DNA from: Companilactobacillus mindensis DSM 14500
GTDB lineage: Bacteria; Bacillota; Bacilli; Lactobacillales; Lactobacillaceae
NCBI RefSeq assembly: GCF_001434275.1
Contig: NZ_AZEZ01000032.1
Coordinates: 1-57,731 of the forward strand
Direction of reading: 5' to 3'
Length of the DNA: 57,731 bases
The position numbers were made by a program, and so were the translations under genes. The notes below the pieces were generated by a model that saw only the letters and a program-made list of their open reading frames with translations, was not told where the DNA came from and did not search any database. This document shows positions 42,604-50,830 of this stretch, in pieces (position 1 is the first letter of the stretch; every line of letters begins with the position of its first letter).

Positions 42604-42658
42604 AATAAAAGCCTCATCAAATTTGGAGTTTTTCATCCAATATTTGATGGGGCTTTTA
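42604..42658. terminator. Bidirectional terminator
   Basis: Stem AAAAGCCTCATCAAAT / ATTTGATGGGGCTTTT between convergent genes. Confidence 0.9.
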
Positions 42659-42679
42659 CATTAGTAATTAAAGAAGAAT

Positions 42680-43273
42680 TTATTGATGCATGTCTTGTGT
42701 ATTCACCAATTTATCATTGTAAACTGGTATTAATTCTTCATCTACAATACTTATAATATCTTTTGATTCCAAAGTTCCTTTCTGCAAAACTTCGTTGATG
42801 ACCAAAAGACCCGGAAGATGCAGTTGCCTTTGTGTCCATTCCTGCAGGTCACCAAATTGGGTTAACACGTGTCGAACCTGTTGATTTATTAAATTATCAC
42901 CATTAATGGCATTTAAAAATGTCTGAGTTTCTGAATAGACTAATCCATCTGCGATGATTCCTTGAATGTTTTTTGGAGTCGTTGCCGTAAAAATTGGCTT
43001 TAAAACCGATAGGGAATTAATTAAATCCGTTCTCAGGTCTCCTGACAATGAAGTTTGTAAGTTCAGGTCTGGAGTATACTTGGCCATTGCCGCCATTACT
43101 AAAGCAACTTTCTTAGGCCATCGTTTGTATATAGCACTTTTGCTGGTGCCGGCCAAGTTTGCCACTTCAGTCATTGAGAAGTTTTCATACCCGACTTCGT
43201 CTAAATGTTGCCAAGCGACTTTTAAAATTGCATTTTCTAAATCTGCACCACGTCGTCTTTGAGCTTTAGTCAT
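42680..43273 (-). CDS. TetR/AcrR family regulator of the ABC-2 operon
   Basis: 197 aa. HTH with RGADLENAILKVAWQHLDEVGYENFSMTEVANLAGTSKSAIYKRWPKKVALV and a TetR_C-type ligand domain. It is the last gene of an operon after the ABC permease (21 bp gap), so it is made together with the transporter and probably represses their common promoter, which holds an AGTAC/GTACT dyad. Confidence 0.9.
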   Translation of the reverse strand: MTKAQRRRGADLENAILKVAWQHLDEVGYENFSMTEVANLAGTSKSAIYKRWPKKVALVMAAMAKYTPDLNLQTSLSGDLRTDLINSLSVLKPIFTATTPKNIQGIIADGLVYSETQTFLNAINGDNLINQQVRHVLTQFGDLQEWTQRQLHLPGLLVINEVLQKGTLESKDIISIVDEELIPVYNDKLVNTQDMHQ

Positions 43274-43294
43274 CTTAACAACTCCAATCGTTTT

Positions 43295-44002
43295 TTATTT
43301 TTGATCCCTTCGAATCCAGATGTACGCCGTTCCAATAATACCAACAATGCCAATTAACGATAGGATTACTGTGCTTAAATATGGTAAATTCCCATTGTTT
43401 GCTAAATAGTAGCCTGGAATGGCCCACGGAATAAATCTGCCAATCGATTCCGAAGAAAACACGACTGATATAATCACGGTTATAAAGGACAGTGACATTG
43501 GTAAGATTGCACTTTTCCATAAAGAAGCAAGTAGTGGCCATAAAAGTGCAAGGGGTAAGTCTAACGCTGTTATGACTAGAATTTTTCTGATAGATTCGAC
43601 GACTATGTCTCCAGGAATTGTCGTATGGAAAAGGGTTATACCAAATATTAACATAATTATCGTACAGATTCCGGCAATGATTACTCCTGCAATCTCTATC
43701 ACCAACAATTTTGCGATAATAATTTCCATTCGTGAAATTGGTAGGGCTAATAGGTCCTTAAACACTCCGTCTTGGTATTCATGAGCAAACACCCAACTGC
43801 TTACCACACCAAAACCGACCATACCAATTAATGAGGTATATAAGAAGAGAGCATTCTCTGTAAAGGTCTGCCAGTTTTGGCCTCGTCGAATCAATAACAG
43901 AAATAAAAAGGCTAGACTAACCATTAATACTAATTTACTTTTAAAAGTTTTTTGTAGTTCCACCTGTAGTGCAACGCGAATACTTTTTACATTTCTTTTC
44001 AC
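43295..44002 (-). CDS. ABC-2 type permease
   Basis: 235 aa with six hydrophobic helices: a helix at 25-45, then GMVGFGVVSSWVFAHEYQDGVFKDLLALPISRMEIIIAKL, the typical first cytoplasmic segment of ABC-2 permeases that includes the EYQDGVFK motif. The GTG start at 44002 overlaps the ATPase stop (GTGA). Together with that ATPase it forms a bacteriocin/lantibiotic-immunity- or drug-type exporter. Confidence 0.88.
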   Translation of the reverse strand: MKRNVKSIRVALQVELQKTFKSKLVLMVSLAFLFLLLIRRGQNWQTFTENALFLYTSLIGMVGFGVVSSWVFAHEYQDGVFKDLLALPISRMEIIIAKLLVIEIAGVIIAGICTIIMLIFGITLFHTTIPGDIVVESIRKILVITALDLPLALLWPLLASLWKSAILPMSLSFITVIISVVFSSESIGRFIPWAIPGYYLANNGNLPYLSTVILSLIGIVGIIGTAYIWIRRDQK

Positions 44003-44922
44003 TGTTTTTCACCAATCTCTCTCAAAAAATATTTTTCTAAACTTTCACGTTCTACATGATTACTGATTGGAAATATTTGATTGGTGGCTAACGTTTGTTC
44101 AACTTGATTCACTGTTTTCTCGGCAATAATTGGAACCTCAATTTTCCTTTCTTTGGGAGATTCCCGAACAAGAATATACTTCATCACTATTTTTGCTGCT
44201 TGCATGTCACTTGCAGAGGAAAACTTTAAATGTAGTGTTTTGCGAGCATCTTTCTCAAACTCGTTTCGGGACTGTTGTAAAATTAGTTGCCCATGATTTA
44301 AAATACCAATTTCTGTCACCATTTTTTCCATTTCATCCAATATATGACTTGAAATCAGGATGGTCGTGCCATAATTTTTGGCCTCGTCTAAGATTAATCT
44401 TCTTACTGCTGTTAATCCTGTTGGATCAAGCCCATTAGTAGGTTCGTCCAATAACAGAATTTTAGGATGATGAATCAAAGCTTTAATTAATCCAATTTTT
44501 TGGTTATTACCAAGTGATAGATCTCTGACTAATGTGTTCTTGTATTGTGTCAACTGTAAGATATCCATCAGCTCATTAATGCGTTTACGTCGATCGTGTT
44601 TAGATAACATTCTTAGTTCGCCATAAATATCTAAATTCTCTTTAACTGTCATATTTTTGTAAGCATGAGGTGTTTCGATCAAGTAGCCGACTTGATTCCA
44701 AAACTCAGCTGATACATGTGAGATATCTTGTCCTAAAATTTGTGCATTACCCTTGGAAGCCTTAATCATGTTCAACAAAATTCTCATTGTTGTGGTTTTT
44801 CCAGCTCCGTTCAACCCAATAAAACCGTAGATTGATCCAGATTCGATTTTAAGATTTACATTGTTAAGTGCTTGAAATTCATGATAGTTCTTCGATAGAT
44901 TATCTGTTTCGATTGCCAACAT
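43999..44922 (-). CDS. ABC transporter ATP-binding protein (BcrA/NatA-like)
   Basis: 307 aa: Walker A GLNGAGKTT near residue 38, signature LSLGNNQKIGLIKAL near 136, Walker B ILLLDEPTNGLD, H-loop ISSHILDEM. The C-terminal extension resembles BcrA-type immunity and drug exporters. First gene of the ATPase-permease-TetR operon; GAGGG precedes the ATG. Confidence 0.93.
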   Translation of the reverse strand: MLAIETDNLSKNYHEFQALNNVNLKIESGSIYGFIGLNGAGKTTTMRILLNMIKASKGNAQILGQDISHVSAEFWNQVGYLIETPHAYKNMTVKENLDIYGELRMLSKHDRRKRINELMDILQLTQYKNTLVRDLSLGNNQKIGLIKALIHHPKILLLDEPTNGLDPTGLTAVRRLILDEAKNYGTTILISSHILDEMEKMVTEIGILNHGQLILQQSRNEFEKDARKTLHLKFSSASDMQAAKIVMKYILVRESPKERKIEVPIIAEKTVNQVEQTLATNQIFPISNHVERESLEKYFLREIGEKQ

Positions 44923-44946
44923 AAAATGACCCTCATTTCTTTTTAG

Positions 44947-44986
44947 AGTACTCGCGTACTTTAAACTAAATTGAAATGAGAGTCAA
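44947..44986 (-). promoter_or_regulatory. Promoter and TetR operator of ABC-2 operon
   Basis: Minus strand: -35 TTGACT (44981-44986), 17-bp spacer, -10 TAAAGT (44958-44963). The dyad AGTAC-TCGC-GTACT (44947-44960) overlaps the -10 and start site. A wider inverted pair CTCATTTC / GAAATGAG brackets the region. Confidence 0.75.
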
Positions 44987-45036
44987 CTTTAATTTGAAAT
45001 ATTTTTCAATAAAAATTCAATTTTCACTGGATATTA

Positions 45037-46026
45037 TTATTTGATCAATTTGTCGATAGCATCAATTTCATCCTGACTGAAGTCAAGATTATCAAGTGTC
45101 TTTAAATTATCATCAAGATGTTCAATGCTAGTCGTACCGATAATTACACTGGCAACAACCGGATCTCTCAGCAACCATGCAAGTGACATTTGGCTGAGAG
45201 TTTGGTCACGGTTCTTGGCGATGTCGTTTAAGTCGTTGAGCTTTTTGACCAAGACATCTTTACCGTTATCAAAGAGTTGTTGGTTAGTATGATGGATTTT
45301 AAAACTATCGGGAATACCATTTAGATACCGGTCTGATAATAATCCTTCGGAAAGGGGACCATAAGCAATAGCTCCAGCACCGTTGTTTTTGAGAACATCA
45401 ATAATTCCACTGTTCTCAACATGATTATTAAGAATATTCATACTCATTTGGTCGAGCACAAAAGGTGTGCCAAGTTGTTTGAATAATCTGATGGCTTCTT
45501 CAAGTTGAGGTTTCTCAAAATTAGAAACACCAACGTACAAAGCTTTACCGGATTTAACAATATCATCCAAGGCATGAACAGTTTCTGAAATTGGTGTCAA
45601 ATCATCATAACGATGGGCGTAATAAATATCAACGTAGTCGAGATTTAATCTTGTCAGTGAGTCATTGATACCTTGAATAAGTGATTTTCTGGAAGTACCG
45701 ATACCATAAGGACCATCATGGATTTCGTAACCAACTTTCGTTGAAATGACCAGCTCATCACGATAGGGCTTTAACTCATCATTTAAAATTTGACCAAGAA
45801 GTTTTTCAGAACTACCAAAGTCACCATCACCGTAGTGGTTGGCATTATCGAAATGGAAGATTCCTTTATCAAAAGCATGTAAGATAACTTTTTTTCGGTC
45901 GTAGAATGGATCTTGGCTGCCATATTTTTTCCATAATCCTAATGAAATGGGAGGTAGCATCAAGCCAGTCTTTCCAGCGTGACGCACGGTACCTCTTGAA
46001 TAACGATCTTTAGCTGCTGTATACAT
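45037..46026 (-). CDS. Aldo/keto reductase (YghZ/GPR-like)
   Basis: 329 aa TIM-barrel reductase. HFDNANHYGDGDFGSSEKLLG gives the catalytic Asp and Tyr, ISTKVGY the Lys, and YVDIYYAHRYD the His; the NADP site is visible in VASVIIGTTSIEHLDDNL. It resembles the L-glyceraldehyde-3-phosphate reductase/potassium-channel-beta-like subgroup, which reduces small toxic aldehydes. Single gene. Confidence 0.93.
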   Translation of the reverse strand: MYTAAKDRYSRGTVRHAGKTGLMLPPISLGLWKKYGSQDPFYDRKKVILHAFDKGIFHFDNANHYGDGDFGSSEKLLGQILNDELKPYRDELVISTKVGYEIHDGPYGIGTSRKSLIQGINDSLTRLNLDYVDIYYAHRYDDLTPISETVHALDDIVKSGKALYVGVSNFEKPQLEEAIRLFKQLGTPFVLDQMSMNILNNHVENSGIIDVLKNNGAGAIAYGPLSEGLLSDRYLNGIPDSFKIHHTNQQLFDNGKDVLVKKLNDLNDIAKNRDQTLSQMSLAWLLRDPVVASVIIGTTSIEHLDDNLKTLDNLDFSQDEIDAIDKLIK

Positions 46027-46151
46027 AAAATCATCCTTTCGAGTTTATTGATAATTTAATGTTATGACAATAAATTGAGATTAGCAATAATGTATATAAA
46101 AACGTTTACATACAGTTGGACGGATAAGTAGCTTTTCCAAAGCATAAAGCC

Positions 46152-46566
46152 ATGATTTCATATGACAAAACTTTGGGTATCAGTGGATCGAATCAATATA
46201 TGATTACTAATGGAGAGACAATAATAGAAAATATGAAGAGAGATATAATCTTTCAAAGGACTCTGTCTAATGAATTTTTAGGTGGAACAGGTGGCTTCTT
46301 CTTGATTGCAGTCAAATCACCAATTCAAGCGTTGATATTTGTTCTCTTCATTCTTGTTTTACAAGAGGTTGAAGGCAAGTTGATTTATCCACGTGTCGTC
46401 GGGACCTCAATTGGTTTACCAGGTATTTGGGTGCTTGCCAGCATTACCATTGGTGGGGGGTGTCGCTAGTATCTTAGGAATGTTATTAGGAGTTCCGATA
46501 GCAGCTACAATCTATCAATTATTGAAAAATGAAACTGATCGACGTTTAAGACAACAATCCATATAA
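46152..46566 (+). pseudogene. AI-2E family transporter remnant (truncated, frameshifted)
   Basis: From about 46288 the frame reads FLIAVKSPIQALIFVLFILVLQEVEGKLIYPRVVGTSIGLPGIWVLASITIGGG, the last third of YdiK/AI-2E (PF01594) transporters. At the six-G tract after ATTGGT it shifts frame: with one G fewer it continues GVASILGMLLGVPIAATIYQLLK to a stop at 46564-46566. The N-terminal two thirds are absent; sequence before 46288 does not match the family. So it is both truncated and frameshifted. Whether the G tract varies in the population or is a sequencing error is open. Confidence 0.85.
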
Positions 46567-46570
46567 AATT

Positions 46571-46611
46571 AAAAGATCAATACGGATTTATTTCCGCATC
46601 GATCTTTTTTC
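46571..46611 (+). terminator. Terminator after AI-2E remnant
   Basis: Imperfect stem AAAAGATC..GG / CC..GATCTTTT with T-run. Confidence 0.7.
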
Positions 46612-46656
46612 AGATTGCACTGTTAATAAAGTGCAGTTTTACTTATTACTTTTATT

Positions 46657-47877
46657 TTATGCAAAATACTTAGTAGCAATAGTCTTATAAATATCAATAT
46701 ACTTCAAATAGTCGTCTTCGAACAAGAATTCATTTATTTGGTGAGCCGACTCATTACCGGGTCCTGCGACAACAACATCAAGATTGTGGTTTGCTTGGAC
46801 GAACTTCGAAGCATCAGTACCACCGGGAGCACCGACGGCCAAAATGTTTACGCCTAAAACGTCCTTGTAGCTAGCTTTGACGAGTTTGATAAAGTCGGAA
46901 TCGAGATCAGTTTTAACAGGCCAGTTGCTGCTCAATAATTGGAATTCAAGTTTCATGTTAGGATCAGCAGCATTCATTTTAGCAATTAAATCTTTGAGTT
47001 CTTTGATGATAACGTCGTTGCTGTGTTCTGGAATAGTTCTGATCTTAACGGTCATTTCAGCGTAATCAGGGATAGTATTCTCTTGTTTACCAGCGTTTAA
47101 AATCGTAACGGATGGTTTAGTTGTCCCCAAGACGTCGTCTTCAGTTTTGACTAATTCAGTAAAGTAATCGTTTTGCTTGTTGTAGTAGGCAATCAAATTA
47201 TCCAAAGCATTGATGCCAAGCTCTGGCATGGAACTGTGGGCAGCACGGCCACGTGAGACGATCTTATAAGTAACTGAACCTTTGTGGGCACAGAAAGCTG
47301 CAATTCTTGTCTCTGGAGTTTGACCATTAGTTTCGATCAAACCGGTGTGGATCAGTTTTTGCATTGCTAGAGTTGAAGTTGAGTTACTTGGTTCGCCAAC
47401 AATCAAAGCACTCAAATCGTCGGCGTAGCCTTCAGCAGCCAATTTTTCAGAACCGATTTCACCAACTTCTTCACCGACAGTGGCGATGAATTTAATGTTG
47501 CCAGTAAAGTTTGCATCTTCGTTTAGCTCGATCATAGCGATAGCAAGTCCAGCGAGTCCACCTTTCATGTCAGATGAGCCACGGCCGAAGATTTTGCCAT
47601 CGATGTGTTTAGGATTGAAGGGACCGTAATTCCACTTATTATCGTCAACAGTAGGGACGACATCCTCATGACCAGTGAAACCAAGAATAGGTCCGTCGCC
47701 CTTTTTGATCGTAGCAATCAAGTTATATCTGCCATCAGAATATTTATTCAATTCAGTTTCGATATCGTTTTTTTCAAAGAGATCCTTGAGATAATTAGCA
47801 ACAATTTCTTCATTGCCATTTACGGTCTCCAACTTGATCAAATCATCTAAAATACTCAGTCTCTGTGCCTTGTCCAT
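46657..47877 (-). CDS. M20 family metallopeptidase / ArgE-DapE-like deacylase
   Basis: 406 aa. Zinc and catalytic residues are seen in LGFTGHEDVV (His, Asp), GRGSSDMKGGLA (Asp bridging), ATVGEEVGEIGSEK (Glu-Glu), and a C-terminal GNESAHQINE (His). A dimerisation lid domain runs about 190-300. A segment of about 30 residues lies between VGEP and AHKG. The product likely hydrolyses N-acyl amino acids or dipeptides, but ArgE, DapE and peptidase activities cannot be told apart here. GGAGGG precedes the ATG. Confidence 0.9.
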   Translation of the reverse strand: MDKAQRLSILDDLIKLETVNGNEEIVANYLKDLFEKNDIETELNKYSDGRYNLIATIKKGDGPILGFTGHEDVVPTVDDNKWNYGPFNPKHIDGKIFGRGSSDMKGGLAGLAIAMIELNEDANFTGNIKFIATVGEEVGEIGSEKLAAEGYADDLSALIVGEPSNSTSTLAMQKLIHTGLIETNGQTPETRIAAFCAHKGSVTYKIVSRGRAAHSSMPELGINALDNLIAYYNKQNDYFTELVKTEDDVLGTTKPSVTILNAGKQENTIPDYAEMTVKIRTIPEHSNDVIIKELKDLIAKMNAADPNMKLEFQLLSSNWPVKTDLDSDFIKLVKASYKDVLGVNILAVGAPGGTDASKFVQANHNLDVVVAGPGNESAHQINEFLFEDDYLKYIDIYKTIATKYFA

Positions 47878-47974
47878 TTTTATCCCTCCAGATAATGTAT
47901 AATATCAATAATAGTCAATTCGCCTTCTATTTTAGTATTTTTTGATTAAAAATAATAATAAAAGGACGTGCAAA

Positions 47975-48148
47975 ATGAATTTATTAATGAAATTAGATCG
48001 CTGGTTGGGCATATTACTATTAGTAGTTGCTATTTTGGGCTTTATTTTTAAATGGTTCAGTAATTCCAATTTACTCTCGGCTGCAGTTGCTGGGGGAGTA
48101 TTGTTGTTGATCTCGGCTACTGCTGATATTGATAAACCAACCAAGTAA
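47975..48148 (+). CDS. Small two-helix membrane protein
   Basis: 57 aa from ATG 47975 behind AAGGAC. Two hydrophobic helices (about 10-26 and 31-47) and a short charged tail DIDKPTK. Not recognised. It is divergent from the M20 peptidase gene. Confidence 0.7.
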   Translation: MNLLMKLDRWLGILLLVVAILGFIFKWFSNSNLLSAAVAGGVLLLISATADIDKPTK

Positions 48149-48170
48149 AAATTAACGAGTGCAACAAAAT

Positions 48171-48211
48171 ATGGAAGACGGCAGTGAACAACCAAATATG
48201 AAAAAGAACCG
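48171..48211. repeat. Dispersed intergenic repeat, copy 1
   Basis: 41 bp with 39 identical positions to the inverse complement of 57675-57715. The preceding GAGTGCAACAAA also resembles the tandem units near the window end. Confidence 0.9.
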
Positions 48212-48245
48212 AAAATAAGTTTGCTGAACTCTTTTAAAGCAGACA

Positions 48246-48287
48246 TAAAAATCCACTGACTCAAATTTAAGAATCAGTGGATTTTTG
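48246..48287. terminator. Bidirectional terminator
   Basis: Stem AAAAATCCACTGA / TCAGTGGATTTTT between convergent small genes. Confidence 0.9.
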
Positions 48288-48310
48288 AATTAAATAAAAG
48301 AAATTATATT

Positions 48311-48490
48311 TTAGTTTACTTTACGACGACCCTCAGGCGTGAACTTGCTCTTTTGGTGTCTCTTGATTAGGTAATAAATTCCGCCGATGATGGCTAGAAT
48401 AAATACCAAAGGTAATATCACGTGGATCAAGAGTGAGAATAATATTAGGGCAATGAAGAAGCCCAAAACGTATTTCCAAATGTTGTTCAT
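48311..48490 (-). CDS. Small membrane protein (59 aa)
   Basis: MNNIWKYVLGFFIALILFSL begins a 59-aa protein with one or two hydrophobic segments (about 5-45) and a basic tail ending FTPEGRRKVN. AAAGGAGA lies before the ATG at 48490. The position between terminators and the clean ribosome site support a real gene. Function unknown. Confidence 0.75.
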   Translation of the reverse strand: MNNIWKYVLGFFIALILFSLLIHVILPLVFILAIIGGIYYLIKRHQKSKFTPEGRRKVN

Positions 48491-48644
48491 TTAGTTCTCC
48501 TTTTTTATTTGTGTCTTAAATTATATTCATAATTTATATAAAATCAAGCTAAAGACCTTTTGATTGACTTTGATTGATCAAGCATGTAATATAACAATCA
48601 GTCGCTATCTCTTAGATATACGGAACATAAAGGAGGCGTGAATA

Positions 48645-48776
48645 ATGAAATACAAAATTCTTTTAGATCTTAACGATCAATTATTCACAGCAGTTGATGT
48701 TAATGATAGCAATCACTTTGGTAACGGTACAACCATTGAAAAAGCTATCGAAAATTTGAAAAACAAAGCTGCATAA
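48645..48776 (+). CDS. Small conserved-looking protein (43 aa)
   Basis: Starts MKYKILLDLNDQLFTAVDVN and ends ENLKNKAA. A strong AAGGAGG site lies 8 bases before ATG 48645 and a terminator follows the stop. Soluble, no cysteines. Not recognised. Confidence 0.75.
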   Translation: MKYKILLDLNDQLFTAVDVNDSNHFGNGTTIEKAIENLKNKAA

Positions 48777-48788
48777 ATTATATTAATT

Positions 48789-48820
48789 AAACTTCAATGA
48801 TAGCTCATTGGAGTTTTTTT
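48789..48820 (+). terminator. Terminator
   Basis: Stem AAACTTCAATGA / TCATTGGAGTTT with T-run. Confidence 0.88.
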
Positions 48821-48897
48821 GTGCTTTCAAAGCAATTTATGGCCTTGTGTTTTCGCTTACATAAAATTATAGTCTTAATAGAGGAAAGAGGTCAATC

Positions 48898-49341
48898 ATG
48901 GAATATACTCAAGAACAATTAAAAAAAGATTTGAATCAAATTTTACAGCACAATCAACAAATAGTCGACTTGATGTTTGTCGGGAAACCTTATTATGCAA
49001 GGGATTTTCCTAAGATCATTGCGGAAAGCAAAAAAGACAGCGTCAATAAGGTATCGTCAAAAGAGATCCGTCAGAATATTTTTGTCGCTAATTTTTATCG
49101 TCCCATGGAAGTAAAAGATGTTAATGACAATGATGTAGTAATTTATATTAGAGCTTTGGATGATCAAAACAACTTGTGGTTGAGTACATTCAGCTTTGGC
49201 AATGCTGGTTTCTTGGATGATGTTGACAATTATGCTCGTCGTTTGTTCTACCAGGAATTATTTAAGGTCGACCGTCGTTTTTTGACTGAATCTGATCCTG
49301 AGATGCGAAAGCAAATTGAATTATCATTTAAGATGAATTAG
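48898..49341 (+). CDS. Hypothetical protein (147 aa)
   Basis: A soluble mixed protein with a helical start (YTQEQLKKDLNQILQHNQQIVDLM) and a beta-rich middle (RQNIFVANFYRPMEV; NDVVIYIRALDDQNNLWLSTFSFG). No motif that I recognise. GAGGAAAGAGG precedes the ATG and a bidirectional terminator follows. Single gene. Confidence 0.75.
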   Translation: MEYTQEQLKKDLNQILQHNQQIVDLMFVGKPYYARDFPKIIAESKKDSVNKVSSKEIRQNIFVANFYRPMEVKDVNDNDVVIYIRALDDQNNLWLSTFSFGNAGFLDDVDNYARRLFYQELFKVDRRFLTESDPEMRKQIELSFKMN

Positions 49342-49360
49342 AAAGTGAAGCTAAACTAAT

Positions 49361-49400
49361 AAATGGCCCCTGATTCGATTGGAATCAGAGACCATTTTTA
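49361..49400. terminator. Bidirectional terminator
   Basis: Stem AAATGGCCCCTGATTC / GAATCAGAGACCATTT with two mismatches. Confidence 0.88.
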
Positions 49401-49406
49401 CTTGAA

Positions 49407-49913
49407 TTATTCTGGATTATCAACTGCAAAGTCCCCAAAGCTAGCGTTGACAGCTTTGGCTAATTCATGTGGTTCAACTAGGATCGATTGACCGATTTTA
49501 CCAGCTGAAACAATGATTTTTTCTGAGTGATCGGCCTCATCAGCAAAATAGATCGGATAGTTGTGCAGGGAATGGATACCAACTGGACTGTTGGCTCCGT
49601 GTTCAAAGCCACTTGTCTTCACAAGGTCCTTCAAGGGGACCATACCAACTTTTTTGTTGCCAGAGATCTTAGCTAACTTCTTGTAGCTCAAGTGTTTGTC
49701 CAAAGGCAACATGCCAACTAATGGACCAGTCTTGTTACCAGTTAGGACTAAAGTTTTATAAATTTTGTATCCGTCGCGAGTGCTTTGGTCAGTTACTAAT
49801 TCTTGTGTATCGCCATCAGCTTCAGTTTCAAAAGTGATGGGTTCATAGCTGACCTTTTCTTTATCGAGAATTTTTTCAACGAGAGTTTTTTGTACTTTTT
49901 TCTTTTTACTCAT
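49407..49913 (-). CDS. YbaK/EbsC-type aminoacyl-tRNA deacylase
   Basis: 168 aa of the YbaK/ProX editing family: IYKTLVLTGNKTGPLVGMLPLDKHLSYKKLAKISGNKKVGM includes the conserved Lys-Thr and the substrate-pocket segment, and SPVGIHSLHNYPIYFADEADHSEKIIVSAGKIGQSILVEPHEL the GxxSP-type and GKRG-like regions. It clears mischarged tRNA, Cys-tRNA(Pro) in the YbaK prototype. A Lys-rich N-terminus (SKKKKVQK) precedes the domain. Confidence 0.92.
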   Translation of the reverse strand: MSKKKKVQKTLVEKILDKEKVSYEPITFETEADGDTQELVTDQSTRDGYKIYKTLVLTGNKTGPLVGMLPLDKHLSYKKLAKISGNKKVGMVPLKDLVKTSGFEHGANSPVGIHSLHNYPIYFADEADHSEKIIVSAGKIGQSILVEPHELAKAVNASFGDFAVDNPE

Positions 49914-50091
49914 TATTATTTGTCACCAATCCCTATTACTTTAAAGCTTACTTAGTATATAATAACAAAGCTATTATTTTTTAAAAGGAAAGATATTTTG
50001 GAAAGTGATAATTTATTTTCATTTTTAATGATATATTTTCAATGATTGTTATATAATAAATAGCGATACAACAGGATAAGGAGCGATTAGT

Positions 50092-50265
50092 ATGAGTCTT
50101 TTCAGAAAGCATCAAGAAGATCCTGCCAAAAATGATTTTAGTAAAATTTCTCAAGAAATTAAGAATAGTCCTAAGAAATTATCTGAGGCTCAAAAGTTAT
50201 TTAAGGATAATGAATCTTTACGAAAAAAAGCATTTGATACTAAGGAACAATCTGACAACAAGTAG
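50092..50265 (+). CDS. Small charged protein (57 aa)
   Basis: MSLFRKHQEDPAKNDFSKIS begins a Lys-rich, helical, soluble protein ending EQSDNK. AAGGAGCG lies before ATG 50092. The terminator stem overlaps the stop codon. A longer frame on the same strand from 50132 is its shadow. Not recognised. Confidence 0.75.
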   Translation: MSLFRKHQEDPAKNDFSKISQEIKNSPKKLSEAQKLFKDNESLRKKAFDTKEQSDNK

Positions 50266-50280
50266 ATTGTTCTTTTTTTT
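50245..50280 (+). terminator. Terminator overlapping stop codon
   Basis: Stem GAACAATCT / AGATTGTTC with an eight-T run; the stop TAG (50263-50265) lies inside the hairpin. Confidence 0.88.
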
Positions 50281-50364
50281 AATCTTATTATTATTTAAAA
50301 CTAATACTTTTAATAATTTATATCATATGATATTATTTTTAAAGAAGAAATGAGGTGTACTATT

Positions 50365-50766
50365 ATGAAGCTAGAAACTAATAAATATCGTATTTTAGAA
50401 ACCAATGTTTTATTAGAAAGATTTTTAACTTATCGGGAAGTATTCACGGAATATTTTAAGACGATGAAAATCATTGAACGCGGGGAAGCTTTACGTTACG
50501 AAACTTATGCACGTTTGACTGATAATTATATTTCTAACATTCACCGATTTATCAGATTATGCAACTCATATATCACTAAGTACCAGTTAGAGGACTCCTT
50601 GATTGCCCAGAGTCTCGATAACTATTTCATTGATTTGATCGATGCCATCAATTGTCTTGATACCGAGCATAACTTGTTGGATCGATTGAGTTTGGAAGCC
50701 TCAAAGGCCAAAATTCAATCCCATGAAGCAGAATTTATGAATACAATTAATTTTTTAGTTAAATAA
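50365..50766 (+). CDS. Hypothetical protein (133 aa)
   Basis: An all-helical soluble protein from ATG 50365 behind GAGGTG. Aromatic and charged helices (YREVFTEYFKTMKIIERGEALRYETYARL; SNIHRFIRLCNSYITKYQLED). No recognised motif. Followed at its stop by a short strong terminator, then prmA. Confidence 0.72.
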   Translation: MKLETNKYRILETNVLLERFLTYREVFTEYFKTMKIIERGEALRYETYARLTDNYISNIHRFIRLCNSYITKYQLEDSLIAQSLDNYFIDLIDAINCLDTEHNLLDRLSLEASKAKIQSHEAEFMNTINFLVK

Positions 50767-50788
50767 AGACGGTAACGTCTTTTTTTTA
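50765..50788 (+). terminator. Terminator before prmA
   Basis: Stem AAAGACG-GTAA-CGTCTTT then T-run, starting at the stop codon. Confidence 0.85.
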
Positions 50789-50830
50789 TGGACTTTTTCT
50801 AGTAATCTTATTAATAATGGAGGAACATTT

